A program made the position numbers and the translations under genes. Below are positions 19,913 through 30,032 of a stretch of 64,000 nt of DNA, piece after piece (position 1 is the stretch's first letter; each line of letters begins with the position of its first letter). The notes beneath the pieces are model-generated. The model saw nothing but the letters and a program-made list of their open reading frames with translations. It was not told where the DNA came from and did no database searches. Source of the DNA: Sporosarcina sp. Te-1 (GTDB taxonomy: Bacteria > Bacillota > Bacilli > Bacillales_A > Planococcaceae); the NCBI RefSeq assembly GCF_017498505.1, contig NZ_CP071798.1, positions 806,001 through 870,000 on the forward strand, in the 5' to 3' direction.

Positions 19913-20056
19913 AGAAACTTCTCCCATCCAGACTATACTGTCGGTGCCGGAGTTACACCAGCTCCACCGTTTCCATGTGGAAAACGGGTCACGGACTGAC
20001 GAGCAATATGCTCGATCACCGCCGGTAAGGAATTTCACCTTGCCCCGAAGTTTTGT
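19913..20056 (-). promoter_or_regulatory. FMN riboswitch (RFN element)
   Basis: The minus strand carries the conserved RFN pattern in order: TTCGGGGCAAGGTGAAATTC, TTACCGGCGGT, a variable hairpin (GAGCATATTGCTC), AGTCCGTGACCCG, GGTGGAGCTGGTG, and CCGACAGTATAGTCTGGATG, closing with GAAGTTT that pairs with AAACTTC. It should bind FMN and repress the rib operon. About 60 nt separate it from the ribD start. Confidence 0.96.
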
Positions 20057-20311
20057 ACAATTGTGCCGGCCTAACCGTAACATAGAAAAATACGCGCTGC
20101 CAATCCATTAAATGGCCTAGGGATGGAAATGGGGGAGATAGACCCTCTTACCTAATGCCATTGACCTTAAACAATTAGTATTTGTGTTTCAATACATAGA
20201 TACCTAATTAGAAAGACGTATTTTGTAAATGCCAGCTTTATGGTTTGTTGATTAGTTATTTAGCTGGAAGTGCGAACGTACATTCGGTATAATGAAATTA
20301 CCAATATATAA

Positions 20312-21420
<1,109 letters not shown>

Positions 21421-21424
21421 TTTA

Positions 21425-21622
<198 letters not shown>

Positions 21623-21689
21623 AGTTCATTTACCAATTATAACAAATGATGAAAAGATGAGATATCGTTTAAAGTTTTGATGGTAAAAA

Positions 21690-21724
21690 GCCAAATTCCC
21701 TTCTATTCTTAGCGGGAATTTGGC
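21690..21724 (-). terminator. Minus-strand terminator
   Basis: GCCAAATTCCC (21690-21700) pairs perfectly with GGGAATTTGGC (21714-21724) and is followed on the minus strand by five T. It probably ends the sigma/anti-sigma transcript. Confidence 0.7.
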
Positions 21725-22001
21725 TCTTGATCTTTAACAAGCGCGCTATTGCTGCATATAGATTGGTATATAATGCAATTTCCTTTATATTTCCCAGGTG
21801 TCTCACTCTTTATTATTTACTCTAGTAAAAACTATTATATAAAAAATACCCTGTTTGATGATGAGTCAATTTCGACGCTGACACTTCATACAAGAACACT
21901 CTTTTTCTTTCAAGATGACGCAAATCTTTCAAACAGGAATGCTGACCCGTTGGTGAACAAGAAAAAAGTGCTGTCTATGCAGCTCATCAATCTTTAGTAA
22001 A

Positions 22002-22020
22002 ACACTCGCTAGTTGAAGAT
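22002..22020. repeat. Degenerate copy of the CCCGTTAGTTGAA repeat
   Basis: CACTCGCTAGTTGAAGAT resembles the best copy at 23568-23596. It lies about 65 nt downstream of the anti-sigma gene's 3' end. Confidence 0.4.
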
Positions 22021-22084
22021 TATTTTTTTATCTACCATGTAGCTTTGTCTACTATGAACTTGTGGTAGCATCATCTTGATTATG

Positions 22085-22828
22085 TTAATTAAGCTTTAAT
22101 AAAATAGAATTTGATTCTTGCGTTACAAGAATGTCTTGTTGTTCAGAGGTGCCATCTGTATATGTTACATTTACTTTAAGGATAATGTCATCACCTATTA
22201 CTTCATTGCCGTCATGAGGAATTGCAAGAGTATATTTATGTTTTTCCTGTTCATTATAGTTAACTGTATAGGTATTCCCTATTTCCTTTATACCCCGATA
22301 TACACCCGAACCAGGCCCATCAGTAGTAATGAAATTTATCTTTTCCGATATTAACCATTCACTGTCTGCATTCTCTTTAGATGTAAATGTTACATCCTCA
22401 ACAAACTTGCCCTCGCTTAAGGTATAAGTGATTGAGTCAATCTGTTCTCCAGCTATTTTGAGCATTACATCTGTAAAAATCAAATTAGCTCCATCACCAC
22501 CTATACTCACAAGACCAAATCTATCTTCTGTTGCTAATTCAATACCAGCTTTTTCTGATGTAATCGTTGTATTCAGCTGATTCTCATCATCACTCAATGC
22601 ATGAGCAGTGATTGTAAAATTTACAACTTGGAGCTCTCCATTTTTATTAAAATATGGAATACCCATCATAATCGCCAATAGGATTGCAAATACACTTGCT
22701 GCCGGAATCCATTTTTTATAATTCACTTGAACCGATTTTCTATTTCCTATATTTTCTTTCACACGATCTTTCATAGCTTTTGACATTTCAATAGAAGTAA
22801 CAGCATCTTTGATCTTCTCAAAGTCCAT
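22085..22828 (-). CDS. Membrane anti-sigma-like protein
   Basis: About 247 residues. A short cytoplasmic N-terminus (1-40, MDFEKIKDAVTSIEMSKAMKDRV) precedes one membrane helix (WIPAASVFAILLAIMMGIPYF) and a larger extracellular domain with no motif I recognise. It overlaps the end of the ECF sigma gene by 11 nt, the usual arrangement for an anti-sigma factor that holds the sigma factor at the membrane. AGGAG lies 7 nt before the ATG at 22828. The signal it senses is unknown. Confidence 0.8.
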   Translation of the reverse strand: MDFEKIKDAVTSIEMSKAMKDRVKENIGNRKSVQVNYKKWIPAASVFAILLAIMMGIPYFNKNGELQVVNFTITAHALSDDENQLNTTITSEKAGIELATEDRFGLVSIGGDGANLIFTDVMLKIAGEQIDSITYTLSEGKFVEDVTFTSKENADSEWLISEKINFITTDGPGSGVYRGIKEIGNTYTVNYNEQEKHKYTLAIPHDGNEVIGDDIILKVNVTYTDGTSEQQDILVTQESNSILLKLN

Positions 22829-23318
22829 ATTCATTCTCCTTTCGATATCTTTCCCGAAGAAGCTCTCTTCCCCGTTGTAACCGCTTTTTCACTGCTGACG
22901 TAGTAATGGTAAGGATTTTCGCTATTTCATCGACTTTATAGCCCTCCACATAATAAAGTAACAATACAACTTTATGTTTAGTTGGCAATCTCATTAGAAG
23001 GTCGAGTAAAACATGGTTTTTATCTTTCTTAGAATAGAGCTGTAAATCATTGATATCTATATACTTACGAATAAAATTGTACCTTCTCATATTCTTGCAG
23101 CGATTCGTGGCAATTGTAATTAACCATGCTTTCTCATGTTCTGAATCGTTAAAAGTTGGAGATTTCGTTAGATACGTAATAAACGTGTCTTGTACGACAT
23201 CCTCTGCATCTTTCTCATTGCATAAAATAACAAGACAAATACTAAATAGCATATTCCCATACATATCAACAATTCGCTCTACATCTAGTTCAGCCGACCA
23301 AACAATCTGTTGCAACAT
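22818..23318 (-). CDS. ECF-type RNA polymerase sigma factor
   Basis: 166 residues. Region 2 spans about residues 12-80 (MYGNMLFSICLVILCNEKDAEDVVQDTFITYL; HEKAWLITIATNRCKNMRR) and region 4 about 105-160 (LPTKHKVVLLLYYVEGYKVDEIAKILTITTSAVKKRLQRGRELL). It directs transcription in response to an envelope or stress signal. GGAGTTGAGG precedes the ATG. It is co-transcribed with its anti-sigma partner; a self-regulated promoter could not be identified with confidence. Confidence 0.93.
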   Translation of the reverse strand: MLQQIVWSAELDVERIVDMYGNMLFSICLVILCNEKDAEDVVQDTFITYLTKSPTFNDSEHEKAWLITIATNRCKNMRRYNFIRKYIDINDLQLYSKKDKNHVLLDLLMRLPTKHKVVLLLYYVEGYKVDEIAKILTITTSAVKKRLQRGRELLRERYRKENEYGL

Positions 23319-23510
23319 TCCTCAACTCCTTTCACTACTAACACACTTGAAGTTACTAAATGGTGACTTTTTGTTTGAGTAAAAATACATCCTCATCAAT
23401 ATGTACTCCGTTCGGTACAGTGATCGAACAACAAATATTCGAAATCGCACTCAAATTAGAAAGATATTGTCACAACGATTGACATAAGTAATAATAATTT
23501 TTATATAAAG

Positions 23511-23544
23511 AAGTGCTTAGTTCCTTGGAAAACTAAGCACTTCT
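23511..23544. terminator. Long perfect hairpin, probable terminator
   Basis: GAAGTGCTTAGTT (23511-23523) pairs with AACTAAGCACTTC (23532-23544), 13 bp with an 8-nt loop. It lies about 80 nt downstream of the DnaB_2-like gene on the minus strand and is flanked by AT-rich sequence on both sides. Confidence 0.6.
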
Positions 23545-23567
23545 TTATTATTTCGGTATTCAAATAG

Positions 23568-23596
23568 TTAACAAGCGCACCCGTTAGTTGAAGAAG
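23568..23596. repeat. Best copy of a dispersed 3'-associated repeat
   Basis: TTAACAAGCGCACCCGTTAG followed by TTGAAGAAG is the clearest of about seven related copies in the window. It lies 30 nt downstream of the DnaB_2-like gene. Confidence 0.5.
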
Positions 23597-23625
23597 ATTT
23601 CCAAGTAGAGACACCTTACTAATAA

Positions 23626-24075
23626 CTACTTCTCTGATGACTCTTTGTACTTCTTATGTTCTTCCCTAACAAAGAGCATAGCCTTTTCAACAGTTAACAT
23701 TCTTTCCTTGTGCCAATTTTTACCCATTTCACTTACCAACGGATCAACCATTCCAATTCTACTGAAAATTGCAACATAATCAAGTAATACATTTATTACG
23801 CCATCTTTTAATTCCAATAACTGCAAATCCTTAACAAGCTTTATATCATCCTCGGTAACAGTGCCGTAGCGTTCTTTAATAAAATCAAAAGGTGTTGTAG
23901 ATTTAACCTGTTTTATATACCATTCATCGGGCGTCATTCCAGTTTTAGCTTTGAATTGTTGTTCGTTCCATTCCTCTATTGTCATCCCGTGTATTTCTTG
24001 AAATCTTTCTTCTGCTGTCGTCCCATGTATTACTTTACGTTGTACTTTTTTCCTTCCTTTTTTATCTTTGGTCAT
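23626..24075 (-). CDS. Free-standing DnaB_2/DnaD-like C-terminal domain protein
   Basis: 149 residues. The N-terminal half is Lys-rich with two similar short motifs (HGTTAEERFQEIHGMTIEEWNE; KTGMTPDEWYIKQ). The C-terminal half (about 70-145) matches the pattern of the DnaB/DnaD primosomal domain: TPFDFIKERYG, LKDGVINVLLDYV, MGKNWHKERMLTVEKAMLFV. Full DnaB/DnaD proteins also have a winged-helix domain, which is missing here. It may bind DNA or the helicase loader. AAGGAGAG is 5 nt before the ATG at 24075. A plasmid or phage origin is possible. Confidence 0.65.
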   Translation of the reverse strand: MTKDKKGRKKVQRKVIHGTTAEERFQEIHGMTIEEWNEQQFKAKTGMTPDEWYIKQVKSTTPFDFIKERYGTVTEDDIKLVKDLQLLELKDGVINVLLDYVAIFSRIGMVDPLVSEMGKNWHKERMLTVEKAMLFVREEHKKYKESSEK

Positions 24076-24165
24076 TAATTCTCTCCTTAATATTCCCATC
24101 TAATTTTCTTGTTCAACTAAACTGATGATTTCGTTCAATAAGAAAGAGGCTTTCCTCCTTCTTTC

Positions 24166-24192
24166 AATAAAGCACCCGTTAGCTCAATAAGG
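24166..24192. repeat. Copy of the dispersed 3'-associated repeat
   Basis: CAATAAAGCACCCGTTAGCT followed by CAATAA, about 150 nt downstream of the broken Nudix gene. Confidence 0.4.
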
Positions 24193-24344
24193 GAATTTAA
24201 TACTCAATCAAATTCTTTATCATACCATTTACTTTAACTGCCTTTTCCTTTAACATAACCTTACACAGGTATATTATTTTGATAGAAAGTCATACTTCCA
24301 GTGTTGAGGAATTAGGCACTCAAACCTTTAGGTTATTAAAGAAA

Positions 24345-24789
24345 CTAATCATAATTCTTATTTCTTTTGATATGAGAAATAGAATTTTTGTCTGAAACAA
24401 TAACATCCAATATTCCCTCAGGATAGAATGGTCTTTCTCTTAATTGTGAAATTGTACGCCAAACAAGTTTTATCTTTGAATTCTCATTATGTATATAATT
24501 ATTTTTTGTTATTTCGTTACTGGTACACCAATGAATTAATGTACAATTGTGTTCCTTCTTCCCGCTATACTGAATAATATTTTCATTAATACAAGCTAGT
24601 TTGCCGATAATCAAAGATAAATTATATTCCTCAATTAATTCCCTTTTAATCGCTTCAACTGCTGTTTCACCAAATTCAATACTTCCACCAGGAAGGCGGT
24701 AAAAACTTTCGTCTACATCACATTGCACAAGAATTTCTGTCCTCTTCATTTATGATAATTCCTTCGGCTCTTAGTAAAAGCTTATTCAC
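24345..24789 (-). pseudogene. Nudix hydrolase with a frameshift near its N-terminus
   Basis: The main frame (24345-24749) has a full Nudix box: LPGGSIEFGETAVEAIKREL then IEEYNL. The missing N-terminal strand is present in another frame: a GTG at 24789 with AGGAG 8 nt upstream encodes MNKLLLRAEGIIINEEDR, which joins naturally to EILVQCDVDESFYRLPGG. The shift is near 24735-24742 beside GAAATT. Unless it is a sequencing error, the enzyme would be N-terminally truncated. The substrate of the ancestor, a nucleoside diphosphate derivative, is unknown. Confidence 0.75.
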
Positions 24790-24902
24790 ATTATCAACTC
24801 CTAATTAGATTTACTTTTCCTCTTTTACCTTTTAATTCATTAATCCTTTAATTTCTCACGAATTTAATATGGTTTTCTCGAGTAAATAACATGTTATGGT
24901 GA

Positions 24903-25097
24903 TTACTGCAAGGAAAAAATCTGTACCTAGTGCAGTTTGAAGATTATTTCAGAGAAAAAATCGATAGCTATTATTTATCAGTTGAACAGCTTCAATATAC
25001 GGGAGCACCATCCAAAGCTGTGGAACTATCAAGGTTGTTAACTGGTTCAATCGTTAAACGGACGCAAATCTTATTCCGGAATTATATCGATAGCTGA
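24903..25097 (+). pseudogene. Orphan C-terminal coding fragment
   Basis: About 64 codons in one frame end at a TGA (25095). The peptide looks protein-like (LVQFEDYFREKIDSYYLSVE, then APSKAVELSRLLTGSIVKRT) but has no start codon with a ribosome site, and the upstream sequence is closed by a stop. I do not recognise the family. It is most likely the tail of a decayed gene. Confidence 0.35.
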
Positions 25098-25108
25098 GGA
25101 TATACTGA

Positions 25109-26386
25109 TCAGTCATAGTTAGGCGTTAAGAATTCTCTAAAAAAATCTACTGTTCTTTGCCAAGCATCAAATTGAGCCTGTGCGTTATCTTTGGGCAATC
25201 CTCCAAGTAACAGCCTGCCGGTTCCATATGGAGATATGACAGATTGCGATGTCGGAAGACCCGGAACAACAAAAGAATGACCAACCTCAGGATAATTGAT
25301 ATGTTTGTAATAATATGGATGGCTATGCTCTTTTAATCGGGTAATCACTTTCTCAGACAATATATCGGCTGGCCAAAGCTGGTCGTCACCACCCGAAATC
25401 AAAAGAATAGGGCCATTAATATTTTCTACTGCAATCTCTGCTCTCTGCTTGTTTTTCTCCTTCCGCCCAATACAAGTACGTTTTTCTCCAAGATATTGGA
25501 ACTCCCGTATTCATCGCCTGGTTTAACTCCGTCATAACCTCTTGCGGCACCTCTCCATACGCGAACGGCAACGATTGCCCTTTATATTGCCAAGAAGATG
25601 CAACAGGTGTCGGACCTAATCCTGGATAAATAATTCCACTAGGAACATAACCTACAACTGCCTTGATTGCTGGAAAGATTGATGCGAGTAGTAATGCTAA
25701 TTCCCCACCTTTAGAAGTTCCCAATACCGCCAGTTTTGCAGAATCTACATTTGGATGACCACTTAGCCAATTTATAGCTTTTCCATATAATCTAATGGGA
25801 TACACACTAATTTCTTTGGCTGGTTTTCGGTACCAAAGTATGCCAAAGCCAACGTGTTAAATCCATGTGAAGCCAACAATGCTGCATTACTCTCGCGTAG
25901 CCCGCCTTCAGATCCTCCCAATACGATAACGGTAGGCAATGGGCCACTCTTCGGATGAAAAAAGAATGTACCAACCAGTCCTTTAACACTTATTGGAAGT
26001 CTATAGACTTCGGGTGAAACTACCTCCCGTATGATAGACGTGGATGTCACGCCACCCTTCATTCTCATTAGAAAAATTTTTGTCTCTAGGGGCTTTAATG
26101 GGGTACGATTTTTCGGTTGAGCATTACGGATAGGAGACATTGACCAAAAAAGCCCCGTAATATCAGGCATATCATAAGTTCCTGATAGTGGTTGTGCTGT
26201 CGCTAAATTAATTTTTCCTTCGTTATCGGATGTAAATTCCGCACACGATTCCCAATCCACACCAAGGTTATCACGCATTTCAGCTTTTAACGTCACAATC
26301 TCATTTGGCAGAAGATCAGTAATTCGGATTTCTACTTTTGTGTCAATTAAGGTACTATTCTGTGTAATATGGAATTTTGGTTTCAT
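25109..26386 (-). pseudogene. Acyl-CoA thioesterase/BAAT-like hydrolase broken by two frameshifts
   Basis: Three consecutive frames read as one protein. Segment 1 (26386 to about 25775) is the N-terminal acyl-CoA thioester hydrolase domain plus the start of the alpha/beta fold (VIVLGGSEGGLRESNAALLA). Segment 2 (to about 25420) has the nucleophile elbow GTSKGGELALLLAS. Segment 3 (25402-25109) has ISGGDDQLWPA and the catalytic His (YPEVGHSFVVPG). The shifts lie at short A runs: GGAAAAGC near 25772 and GAAAAAC near 25445. An intact protein of about 420 residues is expected. The gene start has GAGGAAA upstream. Confidence 0.85.
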
Positions 26387-26667
26387 TTACTTTCCTCGTA
26401 TTTTTATATTAAACAATTTGGCCCGTTAGATGGAAACCTACTTTTCTACAAATTCGCAAAACAGATTCTTAATAATCCCTTCGTTTTTATCAGATAGATA
26501 CGGCTAGCTTGTTGAAAGAGCCATGGTATTTTTCCACGGGCTTGCCGGTTACCAAGATAACGAACCACTCTTACACTATTCGCTTCTGACTTACTTCCGC
26601 AAAGACATGGATAGTCCATCTTCCAGAAATTGATGAAAAGATCGCTGTGGAAGCAGCCAAACTAGAA
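26387..26667. other. Gap with a repeat copy and a possible transposase scrap
   Basis: A repeat copy (GGCCCGTTAGATGGAA, 26419-26434) lies close to the broken hydrolase start. On the plus strand, 26504-26615 encodes FFHGLAGYQDNEPLLHYSLL then TYFRKDMD. This resembles the N-terminal region of IS5/IS1182-like transposases, but it is short and followed by stops. I see no inverted repeats or target duplication. Confidence 0.3.
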
Positions 26668-26709
26668 TAAAAATTTGAAGATGACGATACACCGTCGTCA
26701 TCTTCGAAA
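26668..26709 (-). terminator. Terminator of the phosphotransferase gene
   Basis: GAAGATGACGA (26677-26687) and TCGTCATCTTC (26695-26705) form an 11-bp stem, followed on the minus strand by five T, just after the gene's stop codon. Confidence 0.78.
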
Positions 26710-26718
26710 ATTGGTGGA

Positions 26719-27792
26719 TCAAATATTTCGTTCCTCACACTCGAAAGGTTCTTCGCACGAAAAAATAACATTGAAAAATCCCATATACGGGATATCATCT
26801 TCGAGGCATTTTATGATATATGACAACTCCTCATCGCACTTCAGCTCTTCCCCGTTGTTCCGCATGACCTCGAATGCATCAACAATATTTTCTATAAGGG
26901 TTATTTGGATGAATAAGGACAACCTATCCAACATCGAATCTTCAATTTTAGTTTCGGATGTGTATCCCTCGAGTACTGTTTTGAAATAATCATCCATGAA
27001 GTCTTTCCGTTTACCGGCGTCTGGCTCAAATTGTATCCAGCCCATTCCGAGTGTCCAAAGATTTGCCAAGTCAAACATATACCAACAGAGACATGAATTA
27101 TCAAAATCAAATACAGTGATTTGTCCAGTATCAAAGTCAATCATATAATTACCGTCATTGTAATCGAAATGCACCATACCGAAAGACTCGGAATCCTTAT
27201 ACAATCCCTCTAAGGTTTTAAGAAGCTCTATCATTTTCTCCTTAAGCAGAGGTAACGTTTCCGGTATCAGCTTATCGATATACTCGACATTGTATTTATC
27301 GAAGAAACTATACCTGCGATGAACAGGAGCATAGCCTTTTGACAATTGGTGCAGCTTCCCGAGAACTTTACCGCAGTTATAATAGTATTCCGTAATAGGA
27401 ACTCCTTTGCGATATTGATAATGATTTTCCACCAGTCTTTTTCCCCTAGCCTTTTCGAACAGGCAGACATAAAAGGTGTGATCATTATAAGTGATCTCTT
27501 CCAGTAGATTCCCTTTCCGGGAGTTGATCACATTCGAGACACTGCCGCCATGATTGAATAAATAGTGGATATATTCAACTTCGCCTAGTAGATCCTCTCG
27601 ACTCCTGTCATGTAAATATGCGATTCTAAGTATCTTTGCACTAGCGCCCTCTTTCTCGCAGTTATAAACGACATTCCGCCCTCCAGCATGAGCATTAATT
27701 AGGCTTGTTTCATAGCCGTCCAACTCGTACAGCTCTGATACTAGTGGACTTAAATAAGCTTCGTATATTTCTGTAACTTCCTTATGATTCAT
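26719..27792 (-). CDS. Phosphotransferase enzyme family (APH-like) protein
   Basis: 357 residues with the aminoglycoside-phosphotransferase/choline-kinase fold. The catalytic loop HFDYNDGNYMIDF matches H-x-D-x-x-x-x-N, and the metal-binding DFDN follows in VFDFDNSCLCWYMFDLA. An N-terminal ATP-binding lobe carries AKILRIAYLHDR. It transfers phosphate from ATP to a small-molecule hydroxyl; the substrate (an antibiotic, a sugar or other) cannot be read from sequence. GGAGGAG precedes the ATG at 27792. It is a single gene in the accessory region. Confidence 0.85.
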   Translation of the reverse strand: MNHKEVTEIYEAYLSPLVSELYELDGYETSLINAHAGGRNVVYNCEKEGASAKILRIAYLHDRSREDLLGEVEYIHYLFNHGGSVSNVINSRKGNLLEEITYNDHTFYVCLFEKARGKRLVENHYQYRKGVPITEYYYNCGKVLGKLHQLSKGYAPVHRRYSFFDKYNVEYIDKLIPETLPLLKEKMIELLKTLEGLYKDSESFGMVHFDYNDGNYMIDFDTGQITVFDFDNSCLCWYMFDLANLWTLGMGWIQFEPDAGKRKDFMDDYFKTVLEGYTSETKIEDSMLDRLSLFIQITLIENIVDAFEVMRNNGEELKCDEELSYIIKCLEDDIPYMGFFNVIFSCEEPFECEERNI

Positions 27793-27869
27793 AATATCTC
27801 CTCCAACTGACTTCATTTTCATCCAAGACGGGTGTTTGTCTAAATCCAAAAAAGTTGTTAATCGTTTTC

Positions 27870-28757
27870 TTATTTCCTTTCTAAAAGATATTCCGCAAAA
27901 TATTGCAAAGGTCTTCTTGAATCCTCTTTAAAACTACTTGTGATAACCGTTACCAATTGGTCTTCAGGTGCGACAATAATATACTGTCCTTCACGTCCAA
28001 TCGCCGAGTATATTCTTCCTATTTGATTATCAAATGTTATATTCCACCAGTGATATCCGTATGAATAATGATCATCAATTTTGACCTTAGGAGTTGTAGA
28101 TTCCTCAACCCAATGAGATGGAACGATTTGTTTGGTTTTCCATACTCCATTTTGTAAATAAAGTGAACCGATTTTTAACATATCAGCCGATTTTATCGTT
28201 AAACCGAATCCTCCAATGGCTATACCTTGAGCATCACGGTTCCACTTATAATCAGTTATACCTAAAGGTATAAATAAATGTTTTTTAGCGAAAGTTTCTA
28301 TACTTACTCCAGTACTCTTTTGCAAGATTGCACTTAACAGTTGTGAAGACCCGCAACTGTAGACCATTTCTTTTCCGGGAGGATGATCCATGTCCTGCTG
28401 CAGTACAAAATCAACCCAATTTTTACTGGGAATCATGCCACTATTACCCGGCCAGTGTAATCCTGATGTCATTGTCAGCAAATGCTTGATTGTAATCTCT
28501 TGTTTTTCTTTATCGTTCTTAATTTCCGGAAAGTAGTTGTAGATTGGTGTATTTACATTTTCGATATAGCCTTTGTCAATTGCAATTCCAATCAGTGCCG
28601 AAAGAACACTTTTTGTGACAGAATAAATTTTATGTTGTTTTTCTTTCATTTTGTTGTTACGAAAGTATTCGAAAATCACGGTATTATTCTTCTGGACAAG
28701 GACACTATCAATTTTGTCTTTTTTTATGACTTTTTCAAAATCTACTAAAGATTTCAT
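27870..28757 (-). CDS. Serine hydrolase, class C beta-lactamase-related family
   Basis: 295 residues. The SxxK nucleophile motif is SVTKSVLSALIG (about residue 46), the second motif reads YSCGSSQLLS in place of the usual YSN, and a third HWW..T-like region lies near residue 230. There is no clear signal peptide, so it is probably cytoplasmic. Such proteins act as esterases or peptidases more often than as beta-lactamases. The Cys in place of Asn in YSN is seen in esterase-like members. No strong ribosome site was noted apart from a purine-rich stretch (GGGGGATACCCAGGGG). Confidence 0.82.
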   Translation of the reverse strand: MKSLVDFEKVIKKDKIDSVLVQKNNTVIFEYFRNNKMKEKQHKIYSVTKSVLSALIGIAIDKGYIENVNTPIYNYFPEIKNDKEKQEITIKHLLTMTSGLHWPGNSGMIPSKNWVDFVLQQDMDHPPGKEMVYSCGSSQLLSAILQKSTGVSIETFAKKHLFIPLGITDYKWNRDAQGIAIGGFGLTIKSADMLKIGSLYLQNGVWKTKQIVPSHWVEESTTPKVKIDDHYSYGYHWWNITFDNQIGRIYSAIGREGQYIIVAPEDQLVTVITSSFKEDSRRPLQYFAEYLLERK

Positions 28758-28794
28758 TCCCCTGGGTATCCCCCTTACATATCAATCTATTGAA

Positions 28795-28815
28795 CTGCGT
28801 CGTTAATTCAAGAAC
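28795..28815. repeat. Degenerate copy of the dispersed repeat
   Basis: CTGCGTCGTTAATTCAAGAAC lies about 55 nt downstream of the metallopeptidase-like lipoprotein gene. It is the weakest of the copies counted. Confidence 0.3.
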
Positions 28816-28869
28816 ATCTACAGATATTGCCACCACTATAGTTTCACGAAGTATTAATGGATATTGTTC

Positions 28870-29907
28870 TCAATAAAAAGACCACATCTCGTCTTTTCTA
28901 TCTTTCAACTCTTTAAGTACAAAAGTTCGGTACTCGACCAGTTCGGGAAATTGATAAAAGAAATTTACTTTTTCTTCTGCAACCGTTTGAGGGCTATCAT
29001 TGTACGGAGTTAACATAAAGAATCCAAAAGACTCCGCAATATCTTCATAAGGATGTGTACTAGCATAGGTCGTGACAAATGACTCCTTATGCTCTTCATA
29101 AAAAGCAATCTTCTCTTCCACAGTCTCGTAACCAGACTGCAGCCACTGCTCCTCATAATCTTTCCAAAAAGCATGATAATAGAGATTTATATAGCTTTCA
29201 GCCTTATAACACTCCCCTCCGTGTGGCTTGGAATAATATTGATCTGCTGGACAGGTTTCCGAAATGACAAAATCTGCTTCATTCCATGTCAGCAGATGCC
29301 CATATTCATGAACCAGTTTTACCACCGTGTAAGACTGTAGCCAATGCGTTATCATATTAGAAGGCAGAACTAATTTTCCCTGATAAGAATTTACATGAGG
29401 ATAAACGTCCTCTTGAAAATCAAGGATTTGCAGATTTGCTTTATTTCGATCGAATAAGGCAAGAACGAGATCAGCTATGCCTATGAAGATGCTCTCTTCT
29501 TCGCCGCTCGTCAAAACGAATTTATCTTCTTTAATTTCATAGCGAGCAATAATGGGTATTTCCTCTTTCCTTTCATTAGCAGCAAAAACAGAGTTATCAT
29601 TTTCTGTGCCTTTATTAAAAGACGTCATTTGGTTTGCGGCATCATTGAGATCTCCTAAAAAACTAGTAAAATACTCGCTGCCATACGCATCCCCTAAATC
29701 ACGACATTCACCTACTGTTTGACAAAGCTCCGAATCTATCGGTTGCGACCAGTACTCATCGACTGCTGTTTCTTCGGCTTGATCGACCTCTTCAGCATTT
29801 ACCGGCTCGGCCGGGTCAGCAACCACCTTCTCTTCCTTCTCACATCCCGCAAGTAAAACCACAGTTGCTGCGAATCCACATATGATATATCTCTTTAACA
29901 CTTTCAT
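28870..29907 (-). CDS. Putative zinc metallopeptidase lipoprotein
   Basis: About 345 residues. A signal peptide ends in the lipobox LLAGC (Cys about 22), followed by an acidic linker. The zinc motif HEYGH is at about 200-204, with a possible third ligand in AESFGFF (Glu about 292), a gluzincin-like pattern. Paired cysteines (about 62/68 and 219/233) could form disulfides outside the cell. The substrate is unknown, and it may cleave surface or cell-wall proteins. Start is the ATG at 29907, 6 nt after GAGGGG. I do not recognise a named family. Confidence 0.7.
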   Translation of the reverse strand: MKVLKRYIICGFAATVVLLAGCEKEEKVVADPAEPVNAEEVDQAEETAVDEYWSQPIDSELCQTVGECRDLGDAYGSEYFTSFLGDLNDAANQMTSFNKGTENDNSVFAANERKEEIPIIARYEIKEDKFVLTSGEEESIFIGIADLVLALFDRNKANLQILDFQEDVYPHVNSYQGKLVLPSNMITHWLQSYTVVKLVHEYGHLLTWNEADFVISETCPADQYYSKPHGGECYKAESYINLYYHAFWKDYEEQWLQSGYETVEEKIAFYEEHKESFVTTYASTHPYEDIAESFGFFMLTPYNDSPQTVAEEKVNFFYQFPELVEYRTFVLKELKDRKDEMWSFY

Positions 29908-30032
29908 CTCCATCCCCTCAATACGCTGATTGCCCTAAAGTTATTTAATTATTTAATAAAGGTATCTTTTTTCCAAGTATTGAATTTTAGCGAGTCCAAT
30001 TGGTCCAGCAGTAATAATCCACCATTTCCAGC

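Noticed and set aside
21749..21997. 82-codon reading frame in the gap after the endonuclease region
   Set aside because: No ribosome site, atypical composition, no recognisable protein, and it crosses AT-rich non-coding sequence.
26504..26615. An intact insertion sequence
   Set aside because: Only about 35 codons resemble a transposase, stops follow immediately, and no terminal inverted repeats were found.
21736..28815. CRISPR array or true integron
   Set aside because: The repeats are too far apart and too variable for CRISPR, they lack the paired core sites of attC, and no integron integrase is present in the window.
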